From JANOYY01 sp043720395 (GTDB taxonomy: Bacteria; Actinomycetota; Acidimicrobiia; Acidimicrobiales; JANYDT01): a stretch of 64,000 nt of DNA. The stretch spans positions 11,894 to 75,893 of the forward strand of contig JAYSSR010000079.1 of NCBI GenBank assembly GCA_043720395.1, read 5' to 3'. Shown here one piece after another: positions 25,733 through 33,789 of the stretch. Below the pieces are notes generated by a model. It worked only from the letters and a program-made list of their open reading frames with translations. It was not told the DNA's origin and made no database searches. The position numbers were made by a program, and so were the translations under genes. Position 1 is the stretch's first letter. Every line of letters begins with the position of its first letter.

Positions 25733-27054
25733 CCACCATCCTGCCCCGCGGCGTCCACCGACGAGAGCTGGCCCCGCAACCGCATCCGTTCGGCCACACG
25801 CGCCTCGTTACCCCGAGCCGACGGCTCGTAGTAGCGCCGGTCGACCAGATCGTCGGGCAGGTACTGCTGTGCCACGAATCCCTCCGGAGCGTCGTGCGGA
25901 TACTCGTAACCCTTGCCGTGCCCGAGACGTTTCGCGCCTGCGTAGTGGGCGTCTCGGAGGTGTATCGGCACGGCCCCGACGGACCGCTCGCGCACGTCGG
26001 ACATCGCGCCCCAGATACCAAGCGCGCTTCGATTCGACTTCGGTGCCGTTGCGAGGTGCACGACCGCCTGGCCGAGGTTGAGCTGCGCCTCGGGCATCCC
26101 GATGAAGTCGACCGCGTGCGCCGCTGCATTGGCGATCACGAGCGACATGGGATCGGCCATCCCGATGTCTTCCGACGCGAAGATCACCATGCGACGCGCC
26201 ACGAACCGGACGTCCTCCCCCGCCACCAACATGCGGGCGAGCCAGTAGAGAGCAGCGTCCGGGTCGCTGCCGCGCATCGACTTGATGAACGCACTGACCA
26301 CGTCGTAGTGCTCGTCGGGGCCGTAACGGAGGACCCGAGCGTCGACCGCGGCTTCAGCGTCGGCGAGCGAGACTGCGGTTCCCGGACGCTCCTCGGCCAG
26401 CGCGAGTGCAACTTCCAGCGACGTGAGCAGCGAGCGTCCATCACCGTCGGCCATCGCGACGAGGTGTGCGGCGGCATCCTCGTCGAGTTCGCGATTCTCG
26501 ACCGTAAGCGCGCGAACTATCAGCGCGCGTAGTGATTCTGGCGAGTGCGGTTTGAGTCGGAAGAGCGTCGAGCGCGAGAGCAGTGGACCGTTGACGCTGA
26601 AGCTCGGGTTCTCCGTGGTCGCTCCGATCAGCACGAGCGTGCCGTCCTCCACCGACGGCAGCAGAGCGTCCTGTTGGGCGCGGTTGAAGCGATGGATTTC
26701 GTCGAGAAAGAGGATCGTGCCGCGCTGGTGCATCCGCTGTTCTTCGCGAGCCGTGTCGACCGACTCGCGAACGTCCTTCACACCCGCGGTCACGGCCGAC
26801 ATCGCGATGTAGTGCTTTGATGTGGCGGTTGCGATCAGCGATGCGAGCGTGGTCTTGCCCGTGCCGGGCGGGCCCCACAGGATCACGCTAGACAGGCGGT
26901 CGGCCTCGATGAGGCGGCGCAATGCACGTCCGGGGCCGAGGAGGTGATCCTGGCCGACGACCTCGTCGAGCGACGTCGGACGCATCCGTGCGGCGAGCGG
27001 TGCCGTGCGGGTCAGCCGCTCGCGGAAGGCCGCGCTGAAGAGGTCATCGGACAC
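25729..27054 (-). CDS. rarA: Replication-associated recombination protein A
   Basis: AAA+ ATPase of the clamp-loader family that acts at stalled forks. Walker A is WGPPGTGKTTLA, Walker B FLDEIHRFN, sensor 1 is in IGATTENPSF, and the arginine finger is near SRSTLF. The C-terminal MgsA tetramerisation domain includes SAFIKSMRGSDPDAALYWLA and RMVIFASEDIGMADP. I chose the GTG at 27054 (xSDDLFSAAFRERL); a TTG eight codons upstream is possible. It is the first gene of the minus-strand run that leads to alaS. Confidence 0.94.
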   Translation of the reverse strand: MSDDLFSAAFRERLTRTAPLAARMRPTSLDEVVGQDHLLGPGRALRRLIEADRLSSVILWGPPGTGKTTLASLIATATSKHYIAMSAVTAGVKDVRESVDTAREEQRMHQRGTILFLDEIHRFNRAQQDALLPSVEDGTLVLIGATTENPSFSVNGPLLSRSTLFRLKPHSPESLRALIVRALTVENRELDEDAAAHLVAMADGDGRSLLTSLEVALALAEERPGTAVSLADAEAAVDARVLRYGPDEHYDVVSAFIKSMRGSDPDAALYWLARMLVAGEDVRFVARRMVIFASEDIGMADPMSLVIANAAAHAVDFIGMPEAQLNLGQAVVHLATAPKSNRSALGIWGAMSDVRERSVGAVPIHLRDAHYAGAKRLGHGKGYEYPHDAPEGFVAQQYLPDDLVDRRYYEPSARGNEARVAERMRLRGQLSSVDAAGQDGG

Positions 27055-27179
27055 GGCGACAGTCTGGCCGAGGGCCAACCCGGTCGTCGGCCGCGGCGGT
27101 CACCGTGCGTGATGTTTCGTGAGACGTCGAGACGCTCCGAGTCCGCATTACGCTCTCCTGCCGAGCCGAGGAGGGTTTC

Positions 27180-27743
27180 GTGGCGGTTATTGACGTTGCC
27201 GGGTACATCGCAGATCTCAAGGACCACGCGACGGTCGATCACGGTTTCCATGTCCATGACGAGCGTCATCTCGTGGAGACGTACTCGCTGCGTCAGGCGT
27301 GGGAGGTCGATCTGCATCCCGAGGAGGGTTGCAACGGGCCGCTCGATCTTCATATGACGCTGGAGGTCGATCCGCGCGTCCTGCTCAGTTTCGAGGACAA
27401 GGTCGCCGAAATCGGCGAGGACGCCGACCCGCCCGACGATTTCCATTTCCCGCTCACGCTCACCTGGGCGCTGCCGCCGCTGCCGCATCCTCCGGACCTG
27501 CTGGTGCTGGCGACGGAGTTGGCTGGCGTCGGCGGTCCCGACCTGCCGTTGGAGGTTTCGGCCATCGACTCCTTCGCCGCCGTGACCGATGCACCGGAGC
27601 GGTCGTTGACGATCGTGGCACGGCGTCCGGTGTCTCTGGCCAGGGTGTTCGCGGGCGAAGAGATGCTCTGCGACCTGCTCGATGGGTGCCGTCGGGTGAG
27701 TCTGTATCTGCTGGATCAGGCCACTCGGTGGCTTGAGGAGTAG
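27180..27743 (+). CDS. Hypothetical protein, acidic
   Basis: 187 residues starting at GTG 27180, seven bases after a strong AGGAGG ribosome-binding site. The product is acidic, lacks Cys and has no membrane segment, with a proline- and leucine-rich centre (WALPPLPHPPDLLVLATELAG). I recognise no family. It is divergent from rarA and is followed by a strong terminator, so it is a single-gene unit. Confidence 0.7.
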   Translation: MAVIDVAGYIADLKDHATVDHGFHVHDERHLVETYSLRQAWEVDLHPEEGCNGPLDLHMTLEVDPRVLLSFEDKVAEIGEDADPPDDFHFPLTLTWALPPLPHPPDLLVLATELAGVGGPDLPLEVSAIDSFAAVTDAPERSLTIVARRPVSLARVFAGEEMLCDLLDGCRRVSLYLLDQATRWLEE

Positions 27744-27756
27744 GGCTGGTTGTGCG

Positions 27757-27791
27757 GTGACCCGCCGTTTTCGGCGGGTCACGTTTTCTTT
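27757..27791 (+). terminator. Rho-independent terminator
   Basis: A perfect 10-bp stem, GTGACCCGCC with GGCGGGTCAC, has a 6-base loop and is followed by GTTTTCTTT. It lies 14 bases after the stop of the 187-residue gene, and its far side faces the convergent tRNA-Asn gene. Confidence 0.9.
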
Positions 27792-27794
27792 GCG

Positions 27795-27870
27795 TGGCTC
27801 CGGGAGCAGGGATCGAACCTGCGACAATTCGATTAACAGTCGAATGCTCTGCCAGCTGAGCTATCCCGGA
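27795..27870 (-). tRNA. tRNA-Asn (GTT), CCA encoded
   Basis: The reverse complement folds as a cloverleaf: acceptor TCCGGGA/TCCCGGA, D arm TAGCTCAGCTGG, anticodon loop CTGTTAA with anticodon GTT, and T arm with GTTCGATCC. The discriminator is G, and CCA is present in the DNA at 27795-27797. Confidence 0.97.
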
Positions 27871-28000
27871 AGGCGGCAATGACTGTAGCAGCGGGTCGCT
27901 CGTCGGCGGGAGCATTTCGGGGGCGTCGTCGTTGGCGGCCGACGGGCTCGGACGGTGTGACAAGATCGGCGTTGCTCGTCGGACGTTGCCCGGCGGACAA

Positions 28001-28073
<73 letters not shown>

Positions 28074-28320
28074 CTTCATTCGCGCTCTTCGTCACGGCGG
28101 CGGACTCCCGTGACTGCCCGATCGCAGCAGGCCCTACCGTTTCAATACAGCGACCGGCCTTCGGACATCGTGTTCTTTGATCGTCGACCGTGACAGCCGG
28201 CCCGCCACCGCAATTTTGACGGTACGCGGTCGGCCGCAAACGACAGCGATTCCCGAACCACAAGAATCGCCCCGCGACGAACTCAAAAACGCAGAGCGGC
28301 AACGGACCAACCGACAGATG

Positions 28321-28350
28321 TTGTACAAAATGATTCGCACACTGTACGAT
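28321..28350 (+). promoter_or_regulatory. Promoter/operator of the Phd-RelE module
   Basis: TTGTAC (28321) and TACGAT (28345) are separated by 18 bases and can serve as -35 and -10 boxes, placing the antitoxin ATG only 6 bases after the -10 box; a leaderless mRNA is therefore likely. TTGTACAA is itself an 8-bp palindrome and a good autoregulatory site. The 280 bases between tRNA-Met and this point hold no other recognisable gene. Confidence 0.55.
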
Positions 28351-28356
28351 GTTTGC

Positions 28357-28605
28357 ATGACCACCATGGCAGTCAGCGACGCACGCGACAACTTGTCTGG
28401 AGCGATCGACACCGTTCGCACGGAACCGGTGTTCCTGGAGCGGTACGGCAAGGCGGTCGCCGTGCTTGTCAGCGCAGAGCGTTACGACGAACTTCTCGCT
28501 GCGTACGAGGAAGGGGAAGATGTTGCGGCGTACGACGCCGCGATGGCTGAAGAGGGCGACAACATTCCCTGGATGCAAGTGAAGGCCGATCTCGGCTGGA
28601 CGTAA
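28357..28605 (+). CDS. Phd/YefM-family antitoxin
   Basis: 82 residues. VSDARDNLSGAIDTV followed by EPVFLERYGKAVAVLVSAERYDELL (split across ~residues 22-46) is the Phd/YefM DNA-binding fold. The acidic C-terminus (EEGEDVAAYDAAMAEEGDN) wraps the toxin in this family. It is expected to repress its own promoter together with the toxin encoded four bases downstream. Confidence 0.85.
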   Translation: MTTMAVSDARDNLSGAIDTVRTEPVFLERYGKAVAVLVSAERYDELLAAYEEGEDVAAYDAAMAEEGDNIPWMQVKADLGWT

Positions 28606-28609
28606 TCGC

Positions 28610-28864
28610 TTGTACGAGATACAGCTTCGCCCAGCGGCAGCACGGGCTCTCCGCAAGCTCGAGTACGACGTACGACTTCGAGTTCAAGGCGCGATCGCAC
28701 TTCTCGCGTCGGACCCACGACCTCCTTCCTCGCGACCGTTGCGAGGGCGGCCCGCTTATCGAGTGCGCGTCGGCGACTACCGGATCATCTACTCAATTCA
28801 CGATGATGTTCTGCTCGTTGTCGTCGTCACACCGGGCCACCGGCGAGACGTCTACGAGCGATGA
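28610..28864 (+). CDS. RelE/ParE-family toxin
   Basis: 84 residues, starting with TTG at 28610. YEIQLRPAAARALRKLEYDVR, RPLRGRPAYRVRVGDYRIIY and VVVTPGHRRDVYER form the RelE ribonuclease-like fold, with the basic residues and terminal HRRDVY pattern of type II toxins that cleave mRNA at the ribosome. The poor start codon would keep toxin below antitoxin. It is paired with the upstream Phd-type antitoxin. Confidence 0.88.
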   Translation: MYEIQLRPAAARALRKLEYDVRLRVQGAIALLASDPRPPSSRPLRGRPAYRVRVGDYRIIYSIHDDVLLVVVVTPGHRRDVYER

Positions 28865-28971
28865 ACGCCCGCCCTGGGCCACTCGGAGGTTCGCGCCACG
28901 AGGCACCCGTGGCGGATGTGGATACCGTTCGCGACGTTGAGGACGGTTGGGCTCTTGCCGTGAATTCAGCG

Positions 28972-29265
28972 TCACTCGCGGGAGGCGACCTTGCGTAGAT
29001 CGTTGCCGACTTCCGTGAGCGTCTTCGAGATGGCCTGCGACAAGGCCGAGCCGACGTCTCGGACATCCTCCTTGATGGCCGGGTCTTTCGCCGCTTTGCA
29101 CAGACCGTCGAACGCACCCTCCAGCGACGCCGCGAGATCGCGGAGCGCGTTCTTGACGTCGTGATCGTCGGAGGACGATTGCTCCATGTGCATCTTCAGT
29201 TTCAGGCCGAGTCCGCCGAGTTTTGATCCGAACTCGTCCCAGTTCGTCGATGTGTTTGTGCTCAT
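28972..29265 (-). CDS. Small hypothetical amphipathic-helix protein
   Basis: 97 residues from the ATG at 29265; an upstream in-frame extension has no credible start. Four or five Trp/Gly/Lys- and Ala/Asp-rich helical stretches (WDEFGSKLGGLGLKLKMHME, KNALRDLAASLEGAFDGL, SALSQAISKTLTEVGNDLRK) have an apolipoprotein-like amphipathic pattern. No catalytic motif is present and no family can be named. The ~200 bases upstream to the MarR gene contain nothing I can identify. Confidence 0.6.
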   Translation of the reverse strand: MSTNTSTNWDEFGSKLGGLGLKLKMHMEQSSSDDHDVKNALRDLAASLEGAFDGLCKAAKDPAIKEDVRDVGSALSQAISKTLTEVGNDLRKVASRE

Positions 29266-29465
29266 GCGCCCAGGATGAGGCGCGGACCCGCGATCGGATA
29301 GGGCCTTTGGACTGAACGCGCCCGCCGCACGGCTTCCGTCGACCGGCCTCCGACTACGAGAAAGCCACACCGGCGCAAACAAACCACAAGCCGGAGTGGG
29401 TGGAGTTCACGCTGGTGTGGCAATCGCACAGTTAGACCGGACCGGACCACCGACCACCCGGCGCG

Positions 29466-29903
29466 TTACCTGACCGGGAAGCCGCCTCCGAGGTTGCGCA
29501 CGGCCTGCATGAGCAGCGTCCGCAAGACCTTCCGCTGCGGTACGGTCATCCCGGCCGTCATCGCCGCCTCGACCTCATCGACGCCGCGGTTGCACTTGTC
29601 GACCACTCGACGTCCGGCTGCTGTCAGTTCCGTCCGCCGAATCCGCCCGTGGTTCGGGTCGGTCTTCCGGCGTACGAGTTGGCGTGCTTCGAGGGCGAGC
29701 AGCGTCTCGTTCATCGACTGCGGCGACACGAAGGCCCGCCGCGCGAGCTGGGCGTTCGACAGCGCCGGCTGGCGGGCCAGGACGCTGAGGACGGTGTACT
29801 GGCTCACCGTCAGGTCGAAAGGCGCTACCGCCCGTTCGACGCCCGAGCGGACCACCCGGTCGAGGCGCGCAGCGACGTAGGGAAGGGACGGTTCATCGCT
29901 CAC
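29466..29903 (-). CDS. MarR-family transcriptional regulator
   Basis: 145 residues with a MarR winged helix: LTVSQYTVLSVLARQPALSN, then the recognition helix ARRAFVSPQSMNETLLALE and the wing KTDPNHGRIRRTELT. It is divergent from the hydroxycinnamoyl-CoA hydratase-lyase gene. MarR-type repressors (FerR/FerC/CouR) control this pathway elsewhere and respond to hydroxycinnamoyl-CoA, so the same role is inferred here. A candidate operator lies between the two genes. Confidence 0.9.
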   Translation of the reverse strand: MSDEPSLPYVAARLDRVVRSGVERAVAPFDLTVSQYTVLSVLARQPALSNAQLARRAFVSPQSMNETLLALEARQLVRRKTDPNHGRIRRTELTAAGRRVVDKCNRGVDEVEAAMTAGMTVPQRKVLRTLLMQAVRNLGGGFPVR

Positions 29904-29971
29904 TGTTCGATCCTCGCACGGGTGCCGCTGCGAATCGAGGACTCCCGTCGTCTAGCAAAACAGGGCAAGTA

Positions 29972-29984
29972 TCAGGTACCCTGA
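29972..29984. promoter_or_regulatory. Candidate MarR operator TCAGG-TAC-CCTGA
   Basis: Perfect 5-bp arms around a 3-base centre lie 69 bases upstream of the MarR start and 30 bases upstream of the hydratase-lyase start, where a bound repressor would block both promoters. Confidence 0.55.
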
Positions 29985-30013
29985 GAATCCAGTCCGCACC
30001 GAGGAGCACGCAC

Positions 30014-30877
30014 ATGACCGACACCCCCGAACGCGCCGAGGAAGACACCGTCAGCTTTGAGGTCATCGACCGCATTGCCTGGGTGAAATTCAATCGCCCC
30101 GAGAAGCGCAACTGCATGAGCCCGAAGCTCAATCGTCAGATGTACCGGGTGCTCGACGAACTCGAGTTCCGCGACGACGTCGGCGTGCTCGTCCTCACCG
30201 GCGAAGGCAACGCCTGGTCCGCCGGTATGGATCTGAAGGAATACTTCCGCGAGACCGAGGCGCTCGGCCTGCCCGGCACACGCAACGCGCAGCGCGAGGC
30301 GTACTCGTGGTGGAAGCGGCTCCGCTGGTATCAGAAGCCGACGATCGCCATGGTCAACGGATGGTGCTTCGGCGGCGGCTACGGCCCCCTCTTCGCCTGC
30401 GACCTCGCCTTCGCCGCCGAGGACGCTCAATTCGGCCTCTCGGAGATCAACTGGGCGATTCTGCCGGGCGGAGGCGCGTCGAAGGTCGTCGCGGAATTGC
30501 TGTCGTTCCGCCGAGCCATGTATCACGCGATGACGGGCGAGAACGTCGACGGCAAGACCGCCGCCGAGTGGGGTCTCGTGAACGAAGCGGTCCCTCTCGA
30601 TGCGTTGCACGCACGCGTCACCGCGGTTGCGAACACGCTCCTCCAGAAGAACCCCGTGGCGTTGAAGGCCACGAAGGACGCCATTCGCCGCGTCCGTGAG
30701 ATGTCCTACGACAACGCCGAGGACTTCCTCATCCGCGCGCAAGAGGCGGCGAACTCCTACGACAACGACGGCCGCAAGGAAGGCATCCGCCAATTCATCG
30801 ACGACAAGACCTTCAAGCCTGGCCTCGGTGCCTACGACCTCCAGAAGGCAGCGGAACGGCTCTCCGATGCGCGTTGA
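30014..30877 (+). CDS. ech: p-Hydroxycinnamoyl-CoA hydratase/lyase (feruloyl-CoA hydratase/lyase)
   Basis: Crotonase-fold enzyme that hydrates feruloyl- or p-coumaroyl-CoA and cleaves it to vanillin or 4-hydroxybenzaldehyde plus acetyl-CoA. 287 residues. Diagnostic features of the HCHL subgroup are GMDLKEYFRE, YSWWKRLRWYQKPTIAMVNG, the oxyanion segment GWCFGGGYGPLFACDLAFAA, and the catalytic-Glu motif GLSEINWAILPGG. The ATG is preceded by a GAGGAG ribosome-binding site. The CoA ligase gene overlaps its 3' end by 11 bases, making a two-gene operon that activates and shortens the side chain. An alternative general enoyl-CoA hydratase role is unlikely given these motifs. Confidence 0.93.
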   Translation: MTDTPERAEEDTVSFEVIDRIAWVKFNRPEKRNCMSPKLNRQMYRVLDELEFRDDVGVLVLTGEGNAWSAGMDLKEYFRETEALGLPGTRNAQREAYSWWKRLRWYQKPTIAMVNGWCFGGGYGPLFACDLAFAAEDAQFGLSEINWAILPGGGASKVVAELLSFRRAMYHAMTGENVDGKTAAEWGLVNEAVPLDALHARVTAVANTLLQKNPVALKATKDAIRRVREMSYDNAEDFLIRAQEAANSYDNDGRKEGIRQFIDDKTFKPGLGAYDLQKAAERLSDAR

Positions 30878-32348
30878 CGCAATCGCGGCACATTCGCGAA
30901 CGCGGCCCAATGCGCTTGCGTGCGCGGACCTCGAAACCGAGCGTCGATGGAGCTACCGCGAGTTCGACGTTGCCATCGACCGCACTGCGGCATGGCTCGT
31001 CGAGCAGCTCGGCCCGGCCAGCGGTGCCCGGGTCGCGGTCCTCGCCAAGAACACCGCCGACGCCCTCGTGCTTCACTATGCGTGCATACGGTCGGGGGCG
31101 ATCTACGTGCCGTTCAACTGGCGTCTCGCTCCACCCGAGATCGCCGGGCTTCTTGCCGACGCCGCCCCATCGATCCTGTTTCGCGACACCGAGTTCGCGG
31201 CCACCGAGTTCAACGGTCCGACGTTCGCCCTCACCGACCTGACCGCGCTCGCCGCGTCCGCGAGCAACGACGCTCCACCGCCCGAGGCCCGCCGCGACTT
31301 CGAGGCACCGGTGACGCTGCTCTACACGTCGGGCACGAGCGGCACACCGAAGGGCGTCACGGTCAGCGAGTCCAACGCGTTCTTCGGGGCAACGAATTTC
31401 TCCCTCGGCAGTCAGGTCGACACCAACAGCGTGTTCCTGTGCGACATGCCGATGTTCCATACCGCGGGCCTGTACGCGGCATGCCGAGTCCCGCTCCTCG
31501 CTGGTGGTGCGGTGCTCATTTCCAAGGGGTTCGACCCACCGGTCACGCTGCGCCGCATCGCCGACCCAGCCTTGAAGATCACCCACTACTTCTGCGCCCC
31601 GCAGATGGCCCAGGTGCTCTGGAACCAGCCCGACTTCGAACCCTCGATGCTCCAGCGTCTGAAGGTGCTGGCAACCGGTGGCGCACCGAATCCATCGGCT
31701 CAGATCGAGCGGTTCGTCGACGCTGGCATTCCCATGTCCGACGGCTTCGGCATGTCCGAGACCGGGTCGAACTTCGGCATGCCCGTGATCGACCTCGACG
31801 TTGTTCGGGCCAAGGCCGGGTCGTGCGGCCTGCCGTATCTCACGATCGAGGCACGCATCGTCGACCACGATGGCAACGACGTGGCAATCGGAACGTCGGG
31901 TGAGCTGTGGCTGCGAGGCCCGAGCGTGACCACAGGCTATTGGAACCGGCCGGATCTCACCGCCGCCGCCTTCGACGATGGCTGGTTCAAGACCGGCGAC
32001 GTCGCCAGGTGTGATGCCGACGGCTTCTACTTCCTCGTCGACCGTATGAAGGACATGTACATCTCGGGCGGCGAGAACGTCTACCCGGTCGAGGTTGAGG
32101 CGGTCATCGCGGAGCTGCCCGGGGTGGCGGAATGTGCGGTGATCGGCGTCACTGATGAGCGTTGGGGCGAGGTCGGGCATGCCTACGTACTCGCTGCTGC
32201 CGGACAGTCCATCAGCGCGCAGACGATTGTTGCGCACTGTGCTTCCCGGCTCGCGAAGTTCAAGGTTCCTGCCGTGGTGTTCACAGACCGAGCGATCCCC
32301 CGCACATCGTCGGGCAAGGTGCAGAAGCACCTGCTCCGCGGCGGCTGA
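30867..32348 (+). CDS. fcs: Feruloyl/p-coumaroyl-CoA synthetase
   Basis: ANL ligase, 493 residues, that makes the hydroxycinnamoyl-CoA substrate of the upstream lyase. Motifs: LLYTSGTSGTPKGVTVSE (P-loop), GFGMSETGSNFGMP, the adenylation core GELWLRGPSVTTGYWNRP, WFKTGDVARCDADGFYFLVD and the C-terminal lysine RTSSGKVQKHLL. The ATG at 30867 overlaps the lyase stop, supporting translational coupling. The substrate is inferred from the partner gene and from the MarR regulator. The three genes together resemble the fcs/ech cassettes of ferulate-degrading bacteria. Confidence 0.9.
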   Translation: MRVDAIAAHSRTRPNALACADLETERRWSYREFDVAIDRTAAWLVEQLGPASGARVAVLAKNTADALVLHYACIRSGAIYVPFNWRLAPPEIAGLLADAAPSILFRDTEFAATEFNGPTFALTDLTALAASASNDAPPPEARRDFEAPVTLLYTSGTSGTPKGVTVSESNAFFGATNFSLGSQVDTNSVFLCDMPMFHTAGLYAACRVPLLAGGAVLISKGFDPPVTLRRIADPALKITHYFCAPQMAQVLWNQPDFEPSMLQRLKVLATGGAPNPSAQIERFVDAGIPMSDGFGMSETGSNFGMPVIDLDVVRAKAGSCGLPYLTIEARIVDHDGNDVAIGTSGELWLRGPSVTTGYWNRPDLTAAAFDDGWFKTGDVARCDADGFYFLVDRMKDMYISGGENVYPVEVEAVIAELPGVAECAVIGVTDERWGEVGHAYVLAAAGQSISAQTIVAHCASRLAKFKVPAVVFTDRAIPRTSSGKVQKHLLRGG

Positions 32349-32358
32349 CCAGCGTCTC

Positions 32359-32422
32359 AAACCACCCAATCGAACCACCCAATAGCCGATTCGGTCGATT
32401 GGGTGGTTCGATCGGGTGGTTT
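32359..32422. repeat. Palindromic repeat C, copy 1
   Basis: A 64-bp nested palindrome in which AACCACCCAAT occurs twice and its complement ATTGGGTGGTT twice around a short centre. It starts 11 bases after the fcs stop, so it could also act as a 3' mRNA cap or weak terminator. Confidence 0.9.
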
Positions 32423-32534
32423 CTGATCCGTCCGGCGAACTCGACGCGGCGACCGCGCGCCGAGGTGCCATTCAGTTCTGAGCGCTACCTGTCGATGACG
32501 ACCACAGACCGTTTGCACTCGGAGGAGAACCAAC

Positions 32535-33251
32535 ATGATCCCGCTCGTTCCCGCCTACATCTGGCCCACCGACGACGACGCATTCCGCCGGGCGCTCACC
32601 GGCTACACGCCCGGCCTCGTGATCATCACCGGGGACAACTCGGGCCCTGGCACGGCACCTTCAGCCGGTCTCGCCGCACGCATCGCGTCGCTGAACGCGG
32701 CCAACTGGGCAAGGATCGGCTACGTCCGGCTCAACTACCTGCAGCGTCCCCTCATCAATATTTCAGCAGACGTAGAGCTATGGCGGACCTGGTACCCGAA
32801 CGTCACCGGCATCTTCTTCGACGAGTGCGCCACGCAACTGACAGGTGCCCTCCATGCCGCACAGGCGTTGGAGTCGCTTGTCCTGGCTTACCTCGGACAC
32901 TGCGTGTTCAACGCAGGTACAACCGTCGACGCCGGGTGGTTCGGTGCACTCCCGCGGTCGGTCATCGTGACGTTCGAGGGTACCGCCAGCACGTACGCGA
33001 CCACTGACGCGCAACGTCATGACCGCGCCGCTCATCTGGTCTACGCGGCGACGCAGAAGGTTGCCGTCAGCGGTGGATTCGGCGTGACTACGACCGACGG
33101 CGAACCGGGCGACGCAAACCCCTGGGACGCTGACGGAACCGCGGCACCCAACATCGCATGGAACGCCGACCGAATGGTCGATATCCGTGAGCCCACAACG
33201 ACCGCGCCTGGAATCAATCCCGGCGGGGGTCGACAGCCCGCTGTGCACTGA
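32535..33251 (+). CDS. Spherulation-specific family 4 protein
   Basis: 238 residues with the spherulin-4 pattern: an N-terminal strand VPAYIWPTDD, GLVIITGDNSGPG, IGYVRLNYLQRP, the acidic barrel motif WYPNVTGIFFDECAT and later VIVTFEGTAS. The family has a TIM-barrel fold related to glycoside hydrolases, and its members are proposed to act on polysaccharide. No signal peptide is visible, which is unusual for such a role. A strong GGAGGAG ribosome-binding site precedes the ATG. It has no obvious operon partner. Confidence 0.82.
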   Translation: MIPLVPAYIWPTDDDAFRRALTGYTPGLVIITGDNSGPGTAPSAGLAARIASLNAANWARIGYVRLNYLQRPLINISADVELWRTWYPNVTGIFFDECATQLTGALHAAQALESLVLAYLGHCVFNAGTTVDAGWFGALPRSVIVTFEGTASTYATTDAQRHDRAAHLVYAATQKVAVSGGFGVTTTDGEPGDANPWDADGTAAPNIAWNADRMVDIREPTTTAPGINPGGGRQPAVH

Positions 33252-33312
33252 CAGCGCACGCGGACCAGGTCGGACTCGCCGGTTGACGTGCAGAAACGGC
33301 ACCGTGCGCCGC

Positions 33313-33529
33313 ATGAGCCAGAACCTCCGCGACTACACCAAGGCCATCTACACACTCGATGCCGTCGTGCAGCGCGTGCCGACGGCTGCTGGGACAAGCA
33401 GTCACCTTGCGACGAGTGGAACGCCCGCCAGGTGCTCGGCCACCTGTCTTCGGGCCCGCCGTCACGGTCGCCGCGGACGCGGACGCAGTGACCCGGTTCG
33501 CCGCACTTGCGGGCCGTAACCCAATCTGA
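33313..33529 (+). pseudogene. Remnant of a mycothiol-dependent maleylpyruvate isomerase-type (MDMPI/DinB-like) protein
   Basis: The ATG at 33313 opens a frame reading NLRDYTKAIYTLDAVVQRVP. The similarity then continues in the +1-shifted frame as WDKQSPCDEWNARQVLGHL and again in a third frame as VAADADAVTRFAALAGRNP before a stop. The consecutive pieces match the N-terminal domain of the mycothiol maleylpyruvate isomerase/DinB-like family, so the gene has at least two frameshifts and lacks its C-terminal part. Confidence 0.7.
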
Positions 33530-33649
33530 TCGGCCATTGGGGTCGGCTGCGGTCTCACCAACAGGTCTGAACGTCGTAATCGGCGAAGGCTCGGCCCCGA
33601 GTGATGACCGTCAGAGCCAGGGCGACTTGTACCAACAGCGTTAGGGAGT

Positions 33650-33780
33650 TGTCGACGTGGCGAGACGGTCCGCGCCGCCACCACAACGTTGGCACCCAGG
33701 CGACCAAGCTCAAGAGCTATCTGCTTCCCGATGCCACGACTGGCACCGGTCACGATTGAGGTGCGACCCGCAAGCTGCAT
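33650..33780 (-). pseudogene. N-terminal remnant of a short-chain dehydrogenase
   Basis: Only the first ~42 residues of an SDR are present: QLAGRTSIVTGASRGIGKQI with the TGxxxGIG cofactor motif, then ELGRLGANVVVAARTVS. After this the frame runs antisense across the neighbouring isomerase remnant and carries no SDR sequence. A deletion that fused two decaying genes near 33650 explains both remnants. Confidence 0.75.
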
Positions 33781-33789
33781 GCTCACGCG

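Noticed and set aside
33214..33786. 190-residue SDR gene
   Set aside because: Only the first ~42 residues are SDR; the rest is antisense to a decayed gene, so it is treated as a remnant.
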